Source of the DNA: Setophaga petechia
Taxonomy: Eukaryota; Chordata; Aves; Passeriformes; Parulidae
Assembly (NCBI GenBank): GCA_024362935.1
Contig: JANCRA010000067.1
Location: 2,359,921-2,423,920, forward strand
Direction: 5' to 3'
DNA length: 64,000 nucleotides
A program made the position numbers and the translations under genes. Below the pieces are notes generated by a model. It was not told the DNA's origin. It saw nothing but the letters and a program-made list of their open reading frames with translations, and did no database searches. Position 1 is the stretch's first letter; every line of letters begins with the position of its first letter. This document shows positions 22,276 through 34,960 of this stretch, in pieces.

Positions 22276-25120
22276 TAGACACTCCAGGAAGACAGATTTT
22301 CTTCCCAGATGTCTTACAACTGTGTCTGCAAAAAGAAAAATTTACCTGTGCCTTTGGAAACATCTGAGAGCATGCAGAGAGTGTCATTGCAATGATAGGA
22401 GCACAAGTGAAGTTTTGTAGTGGCTAAACTCACCTGTGTCTATCAGAAGAAAGTCACATTACCCAAATGCTGGAGCCTCCAGCCTAGACAGCAAATTTTT
22501 ACCAAAGAGTGCTCGGGAAAAATTTTCTGGAAGAGCCTTTCTCTCTCAGCAGCACCAAAAACCTCCTCCCTGGCTGGGCCAAACATTTCCTCACAGTAAT
22601 CCAGAGACATCACTTTTGTTTTTAGTTGGCCAACTACAATATCCAAAGTGACACCATCTTGTCATCTTTTTGCATGATCCTTCTCATTCCATCAAACATC
22701 AATCACTTGTCTCCTCCAGTATCAAGAAACAAGCACAACAGAGCAGCCAAATGTAGTTTAAGTGGGGAGTTTTGTACAGAGATAGGCAGGAATAGGATGG
22801 CTGAAAAAAAAAATTAAAATCTGAACTCATACCTCATCTTAATAAAAACAAAGGACTTCAGCTGTAGAACCTTGATGTGATTTTTCTCTCCACTCTAGGC
22901 ACAACAATTTGGTTTTGCCTTGCACTTGACAGCTCTGTCCAAGGTGGTCCTAATCAAGCATTGTTCCCTGATTACCCTTAATGAATGTGTTGAATGATTG
23001 AGTATCAGCAGGGGTTTTAAAGTTATCTTCCAACAGAGTCCTGAGTGCCCATTGCCTGGGGTGGTTCCAAACAAGTGCACTGACAATTCTGCCTCCTCTG
23101 AAGTTGCTCACAAACCTGTAGACACGGTTCTTTTCTTTCCAGTTCCCACTAAAACCCCCAACGATGCTCACCCCATGTGGCTGCTGCCAGCCACATCCCA
23201 CCTGCAATGCCAGCAAGTTATTTTCCTCATTTTTTCTGTGCTCACCCACTCACCAGCGTCCTTCTCTGTCTGCTTTTTATCATCACACAGACTTCCCAAG
23301 GACAGAGCCTGTTGTCAGTTCTGGGCTCACACAGCAGGATCACAATCCATGCTGAAGTTTCCCAGGTATTACAATAATTACAATAGCAACCACACCAAAC
23401 ATGGATTACTGGTGAATGAGTCAAGCAGTGCATGTCCTCACTGTGATATTTTGAATATAAAGGAAAAGCTTAATGGAGTAGAAAACACATCCAGATTAGC
23501 AGCGTCAAGAGCAAGTTAAGGCTCATGGGGCATCTAAATCCATACCACATTTGACTTTGAAAAGGTTAAATTCACCCTCTAACTATCAAGGCTTGCAGCA
23601 GACCCCACACTGTCCCTGGGAACACATTGTCAATTTGCTGTTCTGACAGATGATCGTGAAGATGAGGAAATGATCCAGAAAAGTGGCATTGATTTTGAAG
23701 AGCAGCAAAATTTGCCAGTCATTGCTTGTTGCTAAGCTGCAACAACAACAACAAAAAAAAAGCCTCCACCAGCTCTCAGTGTGTCAGTCCCAAATATCAA
23801 TGAGATGTGGTATTTACAGTGTTTGTGCAAGGCTGCATCCTGCACTTAGAGCAATTTGGATGGGACCTTAAATACCAGGAACCTCCTCACTTGGTTTCAT
23901 CAAATGGGCTGTGTGATGTTTTTTCTTTGGGAATTGGTGCTTTTCATCTACAGGTGCTTTTCATCCATTTATAAAAATGCAGGGCAGCAGATATTTTAGA
24001 GAAAGGGAAAACTACATGGCCTTAAAAAGCCTGCAACTTAGAGTGCAAGCAGGTGTTTATCAGGCCCTCCTCTTAGGAACCACAAGCCCTTTAGAGCATT
24101 AAATCTCAACTCCCAGCCTGGAATTGGTTAACTAGAGCTGGACAGCAGGGCTGCAGCCAGAATAAACAATTTTTTATGGCAAGCTTGTGCAAGGAACCAG
24201 CCTCAGTGGTCTGTTCTTTCTTCCTTGTTCTAAATATTATTCATCTGTAACAAAACCCAGCTGACAACTTTCCCCACATTCTATATGCCCTCTAAAAATC
24301 TGATGCAAGACACACAAATTTCCACACAGAAAATTTCCACTTGCTTTGTGTCCAGGGGAAGGAGAGAGCTGGCAGGAAACTTTTAACCCTTTCACAGAAA
24401 AATCCCTGGGTAGTAGCAGGGAAGATATCAGAGTAAATAGTACACAGCTCCTTTATACTTTATACCTTTTTCTCTAGCTCTTTTATATTTTACATCTTCT
24501 TACCCAGATCTGCAGAGTCCCCAAGGTGAACAAGTAATTTTGTGAGTATATTTACCAACAATAATTACATGAATAATATGAATATTATAATATAAATAAA
24601 CATATAAATCCACAGGTAGAAGCTGGTTTTTTTTACAGACTGCATGCAAACACCTTACTATATGTAATAAATACTCTTTGTCATGACTAATGGATTGCAG
24701 AAGAAATTTGAAGCATAAAGCTCAGAACAGTGACAGAAAGGCTGCCCTGCACCCTTTCTTTTTTCTTCTTCTTTACAACTCTCACCCCTAGTTTTACACA
24801 CAGTATTTTTACAGAGGTCAATAATATTGGAAAACAAAGGAGTGGAAAATGAAGTACAAACCTGTCAGGTGATGAATTCCTTCCTTAAGCACATCAGAGG
24901 TTGCACAGGTTATGAGATGACAAAGCATTATTTTCAGATGTCCAAATCAATCAAGAACTCTCTCCTTCCTAATTTCATTCTAAGGGCTCATTTTCCCACT
25001 CCTCTTCCAACACTGCCAGATTAAAGCCCACAATTAAAAACCTCCAACTCCCAGATCCACTTCTTTTATAATAACAAACAAAAGCTTTTATTATATGCCA
25101 AAGTCCTCATTTAAAAATCA
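22276..25120. other. Gene-free stretch with one long uncharacterised frame
   Basis: Holds a 173-codon plus-strand frame at 22998-23519 and an overlapping 99-codon minus frame at 22950-23249, discussed as a finding. A (CAA)n/A-run lies at about 23740-23760. No repeat family recognised. Confidence 0.45.
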
Positions 25121-25321
25121 CATAATCAAAGAATTATTTGGGTTGGAAAAGACCACTAAGATAATCAAGTCCAACCACTATCCCATAAGTAGCAAGGCCA
25201 CCCCTAAACCATGTCCCCAAGTGTCACATCTTTTAAATCCTTCCAGGGATGGTGACTATACCACATCCTGGGCAGTGCCAGTGCTTGACTTCTCTTTTGG
25301 TGAGAAATTTTTCATTTCCTC
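25121..25321 (-). mobile_element. CR1 LINE 3' fragment, old
   Basis: Minus-strand CR1: TTGGGTTGGAAAAGACCACT, ATCAAGTCCAACCACTATCC, CCATGTCCCCAAGTG, AATCCTTCCAGGGATGGTGA, and a degraded TCCTGGGCAGTGCCAGTGCT. This is the older subfamily type whose centre reads AACCATGTCCCCAAGTGCCAC. Confidence 0.88.
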
Positions 25322-25881
25322 TGGTTTTATCACTGGGAGAAGAGACCAGCACCCACCTGGCTACAACCTCCTCTAAGGGAGTTGCAGGGAATGATAAATA
25401 AATGGAGGAAGAGGACACAGACTCACAAAAATTAGGGACATAGTTTCATCCCCACCTACTGAAGCAATGAATACACCTTGAAAGAGAAGCAATAGCAAAA
25501 ACAAAAAACAAATCCAAAATTAAGCACTTCAGCTTGATAAAATTAAGAAAGTTCAGTTTCTGAAGGCAGAATTCTAACACCATGGAAAAGATTATTTTTT
25601 TATTCACAAAAGGATAAAACTGAGCAACCTAAAGAAATAAGCCCAGAGCAAATATCATGTATTACCAATAGATTTAAAATCCTCTCTTCCTTTCCTCCCA
25701 GGCACCCTGTGTATCTGCATGAGGCATTTTTTCATCCATCTGCATTGTAAGCAAGAACAAGGGGTTGGGAAGGGATCGTTCCCCTGAAATCACCACTTTT
25801 GAGGTTGCACCTTGAATCCTGTTGATAGGGAAGATGTGTGCTGATGGCTTTACAAACAATTCCACAGGTGAGGGGATGGCT
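25322..25881. other. Gene-free stretch
   Basis: No features recognised beyond short A runs. Confidence 0.45.
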
Positions 25882-25887
25882 GTTAAC

Positions 25888-26289
25888 TGTGGTATTTTCA
25901 GGTTCCCCAAGACGAAGGAGGAATTGAGAATCTGACTCCATGTTCTTAGAAGGCTATTATATTATATTATATTATATTATATTATATTATATTATATTAT
26001 ACTATATTATATTATATTATTCTATACTAAAACTATCCTGAAGAATAGAGAAAGGATACAGACAGAAGGTTACAAAGAATGATGAAGAAAACTTGTTAAT
26101 GACTCCTCAGAGTCCTGACACAGCTGCATGGTGATTGGTCATTAAGTAAAAACAAGTCACAATCTCCAAAGCAGCAAAACAGGGAGAAGCATATAAGATA
26201 ATATTATTTTTCTTTTTCTCTAAGGCCTCTCAGCTTCCCAGGAGAGGAAATCCTGACAAAGGGGTTTTTCAGAAAATATGACAGTGACA
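25888..26289 (-). mobile_element. Solo LTR, family B, with pentanucleotide expansion
   Basis: Flanked by exact GTTAAC duplications (25882-25887 and 26290-26295). Plus-strand start TGTGGTATTTTCAGG and end ...GACAGTGACA, so the sense strand begins TGTCACTGTC. The sense-strand poly(A)-proximal AT-rich segment has expanded into (ATTAT)n at 25956-26020. The remainder (TGGTGATTGGTCATTAAG, CAGCTTCCCAGGAG) matches the other family A/B LTRs. Confidence 0.88.
25956..26020. repeat. (ATTAT)n microsatellite inside an LTR
   Basis: About thirteen pentamer units, one interrupted by a C (ATACT), located in the AT-rich tract near the LTR poly(A) site. Confidence 0.95.
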
Positions 26290-26295
26290 GTTAAC

Positions 26296-27448
26296 AACAT
26301 TGAAATGGGGCTTAATGTCTCTACCTGAATTCTGTGATTCTTTGTTTCTATGAACTGAGGGCAGTTTTTCAGCACTCAAAGGGGTCCTCAAAGAACATCC
26401 CCAATCCCATCACCTGTTTTTCTCCTCCAGCCAACTCCAGATTGCCTTGTCCTTATTTGCCTTTCTTTATTCCCCCCACGTCTCCACAAGAACTGCACAA
26501 CTCCAGCACATGGACAGAGCAGGAGGGAGAGGTGATGAAGCAAGTCAAAGCTCTCAGTTGAGCTCAACAATAAAATTTGCATGAACTTGGAACCAAAATT
26601 TTGTTTTGCTTGAAACCAGGAGCAGAAGAGGGACTGAACTCTCCCGCCTTGTTTTTATTGCTGCTCGGAGAGCCAGAAATGTCCACACATCAATCGAGTT
26701 AAAAAGCAAGATTGTAAGAACCAGATGTTGAGATATTTTTGGATGCAATCATGGATCAGGCCACAGTGCTTCAGAGCTCCTGTCCAAAGCTAATTTTTGA
26801 GGGAACAGAGCACACATCACACACACGTTTGCTGGCTCTGTGCCGAGCCCTGCACAGTGCACAGAATGAGAGCTTTTCTCAAATTGCTTTGGCTGGTTGG
26901 GTTCTCTTGGTTTAAATCCTCCTATAAAGCTCACAGTGAATTGCATTTTTACTGCAGAATTATACCAAAAAGCCTGCAAAGGAAATCATTTAACTATCCA
27001 GGAGGTCGATTTCTCAGTTTTGTTTAGTGATTGGTTTTATTTTTCATAGAGATCATTGCCAGCTTATTTTCTCTTACTCACTCTAAAGTTTTTAAGATGT
27101 TTTCACGTAGGGATAACATTCCTGATGTGATTTTTACTGTCCTTTTTTGAAAACAGCATAAAGGACATAAATGTCTCCCTTGTTTCATTTGTGAGAAATC
27201 ACAGCAAATTCACCTGTGGGGCCCAGCTTTCCTGGCAACCCAAAAGCCATGTTGCCACATGGGGACAGATGCACCAGGAACAGTTTTGTACTTGATTTAT
27301 ATTTCCTGAACTCTTTATAGCAAAAGAATTCCTCTGGGGCCTTAAGGATGTGGAAAATGGGCAGCTCACCTTGGCTTTAGTAAGAACCAGACACTCCCAT
27401 CTCTGCTTAGGAAATGTAGGTTTGGAAAAGAGAGGAAAGAAGGAGAAT
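26296..27448. other. Gene-free stretch
   Basis: Nothing recognised. Frames are under 77 codons. Confidence 0.5.
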
Positions 27449-27578
27449 CAGGGCCAGGTTGGACAAGGCTTGCAGCAACCTGGGGTGGTGGAAGGTGTCT
27501 CTGCCCAGGACAGGAGGTTGGAACTGGATGGTCTTTAAAGTCTCTCCCAGCACAATCCATTCTAGGATTCCATGACAG
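27449..27578 (+). mobile_element. CR1 LINE 3' end
   Basis: Plus-strand end: AGGGCCAGGTTGGACAAGGC, GCAGCAACCTGGG, GGAAGGTGTCTCTGCCC, GGAACTGGATGGTCTTTAAA, then a tail CCATTCTAGGATTCCATGAC similar to octamer units. Confidence 0.92.
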
Positions 27579-30500
27579 AACAATTTGCCCCCAAAGGGAA
27601 CCTGTTCTTAGGGTCCAAGATATCTTGAGCATTGCTGTGTGAAATAACTCTTCTGTAGAAGTCCTGACCTCTTTATCACATCTTGAACCACTCAGAAAGG
27701 AACTGCTTTCTAAATAACACTGCCCTGTTTATCTGCCTGTGTTTCAGTCCTGCAGCTCCCACAGAAAATAACCCTGAAATGTTCAACCACTGGGATTTCC
27801 AGAATTCAGCTACTATTGATTCTTGTCCTCCATGGTCCCTATATCTTCAGAAGATAAACTTTTTTTGCTTGAAGTTTCACTCTGTCCTTTTATCCTTTCT
27901 TTAAATTTTATTTTTTCTCCACATGCTGCTTTAGTAAAATTCCTTTTAAACATCCATCCTGTGAATGAAGGCTTGGTTTTCCCATGTCACGTTGGAGAGC
28001 ACACTCTGACCCAGAAGAGCTGTCACAAACACTGAGGAGATGACTGCAGGCTCCTGCCTGAGGATGATCAAACTGAATGGAAGATAATAGCTTCAACATG
28101 TCAATCACTGAGCCATTAGGACACCAACTGTTGGGCAGAAATTAATGAGCCAGGGTCTAATTTGACATTGATAGAACTGACAAATGTTGTGACCGTGGTA
28201 TCTTAGGGCTCAGAAAAAGAAATACAGCTTGCTACAGGATTCTTTCTTTTCAATCCTTTTAAATGCTTTTATTCATAAAGTGAATTGCAAACTGATTAAA
28301 GAGCAGAAGAACAAATTTTTGCAGAGAGGTTTAAGATCAGGCTGGGCCATTATAAGTCCTCCAAGGAGAGGTAGGTGATGGAAGACCTAATAAACTATTT
28401 AATTTCAGGCAGTTGGGTGTTTGCATTAAAGGCCTGAGCATATCTCACAATCCAGGGAATGAGGCAGCTGTCCCCAAAGACAAATGCAAAGCATTGCCCC
28501 TGATTTATATAAAGTGACAGCAACCCTGACCTAACCTCACCTGCCAAGTGCCATCAAAAGGTTCTCCACACCTCATTATTTGTCTTTCTCCCAAATGTGT
28601 GAATCATGGATCATGAGGTCCATGAGGAGGAGGAAATCATGAGGGATGGTCCCTCATTGGTACCAGCTCCATCACCAGCCATGCTCTTGCTACACTGAAA
28701 TTAAAAACAAACTCCTACTAAAATTTTTCATGAAATTACAAGAAATAATCAATCAATCAATCAATCAATAAGTCAATCCTTCTGTCCTTTCACCACAGAA
28801 GTAGTCCAGGGTTTAATGGATGAGGCAGCAGCAGACCAGTGTGGGATTAGGGGTAGTTGGACAGATTTTCCTTCCTTCTGGTCCTGAGGTTTTCTGGGAG
28901 CTCCACTGGGATTTCTGAATGCAGAAATCGTGATGGTTGAAAGGACATCAAGGGTTCCAAAACCCTCTGGGACCTCCCCTGTATCCTGTATCAAAGTGAC
29001 AGTGATGCTGTGCAGAGCTCTCAGCAATTTAGGGCAAAGCTGTTTCTAATCACCTCTCTCTTCAACTGGGAAGCACCAGACAAGAGATAGAAATGAGTGA
29101 AACCCCATAAAAATCCCAAAGCTGCCCTAGGGAAGGCTAAAGATCAGATTCTAAGCACCTCAGTCAGCAGAAAGATGGCAAACAACACATTTGCTCCTGA
29201 AACAGAGATTATAAACACAGCTTTTGTACCAATGGGCTCCTGTTCAAAAACATGAATGAATACCTGCCCAAACCAGAGAAAACAGCATTAAGGGATGTGA
29301 AATCTGTATCTACATGATAAATTAGTGACACAAAGGATTCCCCAGCCCTCAGTCTCCTGTGCTTTGAGGTTTCACACTGGATTTTGCTAATAGCTTCTGT
29401 ATCTTCCTTGTGCACCAGTGCTCCAAGGCAGCTTTCACAGACGTGTCATATGGGCTCCCAAACACGTTGTGGCTGCAAGGATCTTTATTTTGGCAGGACA
29501 GGCCTGGGGAGGGGAGAAGATGCTGCTGGAAAGCGAAATCCAACCCGTTCTCCTGTCAATACACTAATTAACAATTGGCAAGATTATGCTAAATACGGCA
29601 GATCTTTAATTTTAACAAGATGTTCTTCATTAAGCAGGCTAATCAAACATGAGCAGCACCCTGAGAGAAAGCACAGACAAGCAAAGCAACACAGCCATCT
29701 TCCCCTGCTCCCTCTTCCTTGACAAGGCAATGCCAACCTCCAGCCCTGGGGGATGATGAGTTTTCCTCTCCTTTCTCCTGATAATGGAAAAAGTACAGGA
29801 AAACCAGAACTAAAGAAGGGAAGAGTTTTCCCTAGATTTAATGGGTAATTTTATGATTACAAAGAAACTTGTGTAAATTAAAATAAAAAAAAAGCAGCAG
29901 AGGCAGGAATAGAAAGGTATTCTTTAATGTGCACAGAGTTTTGCAAAATCTCAAGCACAATTACAACCTTTTACTCAATTTTTTGCTCCTTCCAATAGGA
30001 AAGGAAAAGAAAATACTCATCCTGAAACAGAAAACTTTCCCTTCTACATTCAGGGCAAAACAACATTTAGGTTTCAAGTCCTTTCCATTTTTTAAAGTCT
30101 TAGAACAAATCAAGAAAAGTAGCAAAGGATTTGTCCAATCCAAATATTTTGATTAAAATATTTTTATTGTCTTTGTAGTTTGAGTAATGACACTTCCAGA
30201 TTCAAGGCAAAACATTTCTGTGCAATAGATAAGCTACAGGTTTTTTGCTGCACAGCCTCTCTGGGAAGCCTTTTTAACTCCTTGACTGTCCTCATGGGTA
30301 AAATATTTCTCTTTATACCAAATCAGAACCTTTGTTGCTTTAACTCATGTCAGTTCTCTCTCTTCCTTCAATCAGCACCATTTTTTTCATTATAAATATT
30401 AATTTCTGCATCCTCCTGTATTTCTTAGAATTTCTGGTGTCAAAGGACACAAATGATCAAGCCAGAGCTGCACTGAAGTTAATTCCATGTGTGCATCAGG

Positions 30501-31192
30501 TGAAAAAAAAAACACCACCAAAAAACAAGGCAGGACTTTTCAAAACTCAGTCATAAGTCAGAGTAAACTTCTTACTGAATCTCAGTTTCTAATCTCAGGA
30601 GAGGGCAGAAAACCTGCAGCTGAGATTCTGTCTCTGAGGTTATCAAGAAGTGTGACTGAGATGTGTGAAGGTCACAGCTGTGAAGGGGAGCAATAGCAGG
30701 GATAATACAGCTAATAAGTCAGAAATCCAAATTATTACCAAGCTCCCCATTGAGCTGAATTCACTCTTGCATTGCCAGGCTTAGTAGGGGAGACAAGAAA
30801 ATGAAAGCTGGAAGACACATGGCTTTGCATCTTTCATTTATAAAACATGAACTCAGGGGGATCCCTGAGGGGATTTAGCTCTGCTTCTGCCATGGAATTG
30901 TGGATATTTATTGGAAACTCTTCACAGAGTTCTGCTCCCTCACCTGTACACCCCATGGCTGATTTTTCCATCTCAGAACAAATTTGGAAAGACCATGGAG
31001 GAGAAAGCAGAAAAACACCATTAATTTAGTGTCTGTGAGCATGAGACCAATCTTTTTTCATGCTTAAAGCTATAATATGACAAAATGTTAACAGAGATGC
31101 AAGCATGGATTCCCACCTGGTGTCTTTATGAAGGGGAATGTCATATCCAGAGAGGTGATGACTGCTCAGATTGGAACTCTACAGTGATTTGT
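27579..31192. other. Long gene-free stretch
   Basis: No recognised elements except the (AATC)n microsatellite. The longest frame is 112 codons (29384-29722, plus), without recognisable motifs. Several T-rich and A-rich runs occur around 29880-30530. Confidence 0.5.
28748..28775. repeat. (AATC)n microsatellite
   Basis: About six AATC/AATA-type tetranucleotide units. Confidence 0.9.
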
Positions 31193-31640
31193 TGCCTTGA
31201 GAAGGCTGACCTAGAACAGAGACTGGGCAGAGCTAAAGAATGAAGCAGGGATTTATGAAAAGGCCTCCATGGATGCACCTTGGGCAGCACCAGAGCCCAG
31301 CCAGGGCTGCACCCAAGATGAACCAAAATGGCCCCAAAATGCACGAGCGCTCCCGGGCTCTCTCCCTGGGATCAGTTCTGCTCCATTTGCATCTTGCAGT
31401 TCATTGTCCCATCCCAGCTTTAGCCCAGGCAGTCCCACCCTGCTTGTTTTTCTCTCTGCAGCCCACGGGGTTTGTGCTCTTGGGCTGAGATTTGGATCAT
31501 TTGTCCTTGGTGCCCAGCTGGAGCAGGAATTGTTTTGTCTCCCTGCTCTGTGCACAGAGCTCACCATGCCCTGATGTGAAGCTCAGACCCACACACTAAA
31601 GCAGAACCTGAAAATATAAAAGCTAAAACCTGAGGCATCA
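31193..31640 (-). mobile_element. LTR-like repeat, family C, copy 2
   Basis: Second copy of the 11308-11764 element, same orientation, with only scattered substitutions and short indels (for example, a ~9 bp gap near the left end where copy 1 reads TTATTAAAAGGATCTCC). Both keep the CpG-containing GCACGAGCGCTCCCGGGCTC block, a sign of modest age. No gag, pol or env sequence lies between the two copies, which are 20 kb apart, so they are better seen as two separate insertions. Confidence 0.72.
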
Positions 31641-34020
31641 GCTTCAGCTAATGCTTCAGGTCATCCAACCCTTCTTACACCTCCCTGGTTTCCCAGGAAC
31701 CTGGTGACACTTGATCTTGGAGTGACTTCAGTGGGATTTCATGACCATGGATGTCTCTAATGCTTCTGAGCGTCTGGCACCAAGTTCCTTATCTTTAGGC
31801 GGCACTTTGAAGTCTTTTTCTATAAAGCATCAAACCAGGGTGAACTATCTTCCACTGAAGGTTTCACAGGGAGGTTTTACAGAGCTCAGCTGGAAGAGAA
31901 GGAGCAAAAATAATCCTTAATTTATGAATTTTCACTCCAAGCACAACGACTCCCTGTTCAAGCTGAGATTTTCATATTCTGTTGTTAAATCCATGGGTTC
32001 AGAACCTGGTGGCAATTTGAGTTGCTGTTCTACACAAGTAGCCCTTAAATAATCTACCAAGACATTTGCAAATCTAGAATGAATGTCAGGCTTTCAAAAA
32101 CAAGGAACAGGGAGCTTTTAAAAGTCTTGATTACCTTGTGCTCAATATCAGCTTTATTCCCTTTTCTTTGTCTCTGTCCCATTCCATCACAAGTGAGCAA
32201 CATCCATTATTAATCCATCTCTTTGGAGCCAGTCCCTGTGTGTCTCTGTCCCCCATTTGATCAGCCATCTAGAAAACAACAGTTTCTTGACAGCTTTAAA
32301 ACATTTTCTTTTAAAGCTGCAGCATTGTTCACATGCAGAGAGCACATTTGACATGATGAGGGCTTTAGAAGGCTTTGGTAGCAAGTAAGGGAACAAAACC
32401 ATATGCACACCGATTAAAAAATGCAACAAACCAAAACAAAAAACCTCACAAAAAACCCAAAACAAACAAAACCAACACCATGACCAAAAGCAAAAGCCAA
32501 GACCAAAAGCAAAAGAAAACCCAAAACAAAACAACAAAAACCCCAAACCAAACAAAACCCTCCCAAACAAAACCACACAGAAACAAACAAAACCCAAATC
32601 ATCAAACATCAAGCTCAAAAAACGGATGATTTCCAGTTCCATGACAGTTGTCAACCCAAGTAGTTCTACCTTGATTTCATCTGTTTGCCAGCTCCAATCG
32701 ATCCATACCTTAGGACAACTGGAGCACTAGAATGTGGAATAAAACGTGGGATAAAAACACTGGAATTGGTCATATAGAAATTTATATAAGTAGCCATTTC
32801 TGGGGCAGAGGGAACTGAAGTAGAAGGAGTTTGTTTCTGTCATCTACCAGTCAATACTTGAATATATTCTAGTTAATGCTGTGATTTATCCAAAGTCTTA
32901 ACTGCAGCTATTTGCCTAAGTGATAACAATAGCCAAAGGAGAAAAGACTCTTTTAACTGAGAAGAAAATGAAATTTTATATGACAGCTCCATGTAGGAAG
33001 AAGGGACAGTATTGTTCTTTTCTTAGAACATGACATTTTAAATGACTTGAAAGAAAGAAATTTAGAGTGAGTTTGTCTTTGAACAACAACAATAATTTTG
33101 TGATGTTGTACAAAAATAAAAGATAAGCTGAAAATTGACCAATTTTATGGGAAATTATGGGAAAAACATTTTGGAATATTGGAATATTTCAGGATATCAA
33201 TCTCTGACATAAGTAGAGTTATTGGATTTTTTAATTTAATATTTTCATCAATTATTATTATATTTGTACTATTAACAGTAATACTTTATTATTTTATTAA
33301 ATATTTTATATTATTTTATATTCCGTTTATCTCACATACAAGTTGTACAAAACTTTATTTAAAACACATGACATCTCTATGAAATCAAAGCTCTGACAGC
33401 AATAATCATAATTTTTTTAAAAATGCTACAGATTTCAGTATTATTTGCACACTAATGAAAAACTTTCCTGTTTACTGTTGAGTATAAAGGTAAGCAAACC
33501 AGGAAAAACAAATTGAAATGTAAAACAACTGAACTTGTGTTCATCTGATCTTTTCCTAAAGAACCAGCTGGAAGCAAGGCCAACAGTGCAGATCCCCTCT
33601 AAAACCAGGGTAAAGAAGATAGAAGGAAAGAAAAATAAAGATAAGAATTGGTTTTTTACCCTTTGTCTATAGCAGGAGGGCAATTTGATGGTGAGGATTC
33701 AAACTTAGCCTTCAGCTGAGTGCCTGGAGTTTGCTAGGATTTATCTAAAATTAGGTGCTTGTGTCCAAATGGGGAAGAAGACGCAGCAGATGGGAAGGGA
33801 AAAGGGGAGGGGGTTTTGGCAAGACGCTCGTGTCGTGCTTCATGGCAGAAACATATTTTGGGAAGGGACAAAAATGTCCACACAGAGAATTCCAGGCATG
33901 TGGAAGAGACTACGTGTGAGACTGCACAGAGCCTCAGAGGAGAGGCAGACCCAGCAAGGATCACGTTGTGCTTCCATGGAGAGTGCCCTGCTATGGAAAA
34001 CGCTTTGGGAACACAAGGCA
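31641..34020. other. Gene-free stretch with an A/C-only tract
   Basis: Includes the A/C tract at 32414-32610. The part from 33760 to 34020 has a cluster of CpGs and two ~105-codon frames without recognised motifs. Otherwise it is AT-rich. Confidence 0.45.
32414..32610. repeat. A/C-rich, almost G/T-free low-complexity tract
   Basis: Nearly 200 bases built from AAAAC, CAAAA, CCAAAC and AAGC words, with very few G or T on the plus strand. The minus-strand frame over it (155 codons, mostly F, L, W, C, G and V) is purely compositional. Confidence 0.93.
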
Positions 34021-34026
34021 GGAGAT

Positions 34027-34671
34027 TATTGTATTTGCAGGGAATGCTCCAACGAAGGCAGGAATGATGAATCTGACTCCATGTTCTCAGAAGGCTAATT
34101 TATGAATTTACAATATTACATTGTATTAAAGAATACAATGTAATATTGTATTCTTATATATTATATAATTATATGTATTATTATATAATACATATATATA
34201 TATATTATATTTATATATAAAAAATATATAATTATATATATATTGTATTATATATATATATACACAATATATATAATTATATGTATTATATATATTCTTA
34301 TATAATATATAATGATATATATTTATATATAATTATATATGTAATGCAGTAATATACAATACTGCACTATACTAAAGAATACAGAAAGGATATTTACTGA
34401 ATGCTAAAAAGATAACAATGCAAAACTCCTGACTTTCCAGAGTGCCCACACATCTTGGCCCTGATTGGCCTAGGAGTGAAAACAGCTCACAGCAGAATCC
34501 AATGAAACAATCACCTGTGGGTAAACAATCTCCAAACACATTCCACATGTGAGCACAACACAGGAGAAGCAAATGAGATAAGAATTGTTCTCCTTTTTCT
34601 CTGAGGCCTCTCAGCTTCCCAGGAGAAAAATCCTGGGTGAAGGGATTTTTTCAAAGAATGTTGATGCTACA
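34027..34671 (-). mobile_element. Solo LTR, family A, with AT-rich expansion
   Basis: Exact 6-bp duplication GGAGAT (34021-34026 and 34672-34677). Plus-strand ends are TATTGTATTTG and GATGCTACA. It is 645 bp against ~380-425 bp for sister copies. The excess is an AT-only stretch at about 34095-34370 made of overlapping ATAT palindromes, sitting where sister LTRs have their short AT-rich poly(A)-proximal tract. The conserved right part includes CAATCACCTGTGGGTAAACA and CAGCTTCCCAGGAGAAAAAT. Confidence 0.92.
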
Positions 34672-34677
34672 GGAGAT

Positions 34678-34960
34678 CAGCAATTACAAACTTTCAGAAT
34701 TCACAACAAGGCATGTTAACATGACTGTTTTTTTATTTTCTCGTGGTTTACTTTCTCAAAGTCATGCAAGGATGAGGTTTCAGTATCTGACTGTGTTTAC
34801 ACTGCTGGTAAAAACATAAAAGGTTTGGAGTGCTGCATGGGGAGAAGGTTTTGGGAAGAGGGGTCTTGGGGTCAATGTTTAGAAGTGCTCCAAAATGTAA
34901 GAAGTTGCAGTTTCTTAACACAGAACAGCAATAATAAGCACACAGAGAGAGAATTGTAAA
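34678..34960. other. Gene-free interval between LTR and CR1
   Basis: Nothing recognised. Confidence 0.45.

Noticed and set aside
11308..31640. A single 20 kb provirus bounded by the two family C LTRs
   Set aside because: No gag, pol or env similarity is visible between them, other independent insertions with their own target duplications lie inside, and there is no matching duplication outside.
32187..32654. 155-codon hydrophobic minus-strand frame resembling a membrane protein
   Set aside because: The hydrophobic run is the translation of an A/C-only tract (F, L, W, C, G, V). Compositional artefact.
33759..34098. Overlapping 102- and 109-codon frames with several CpGs
   Set aside because: They end inside the family A LTR, are in different frames of the same strand, and show no recognisable domain.
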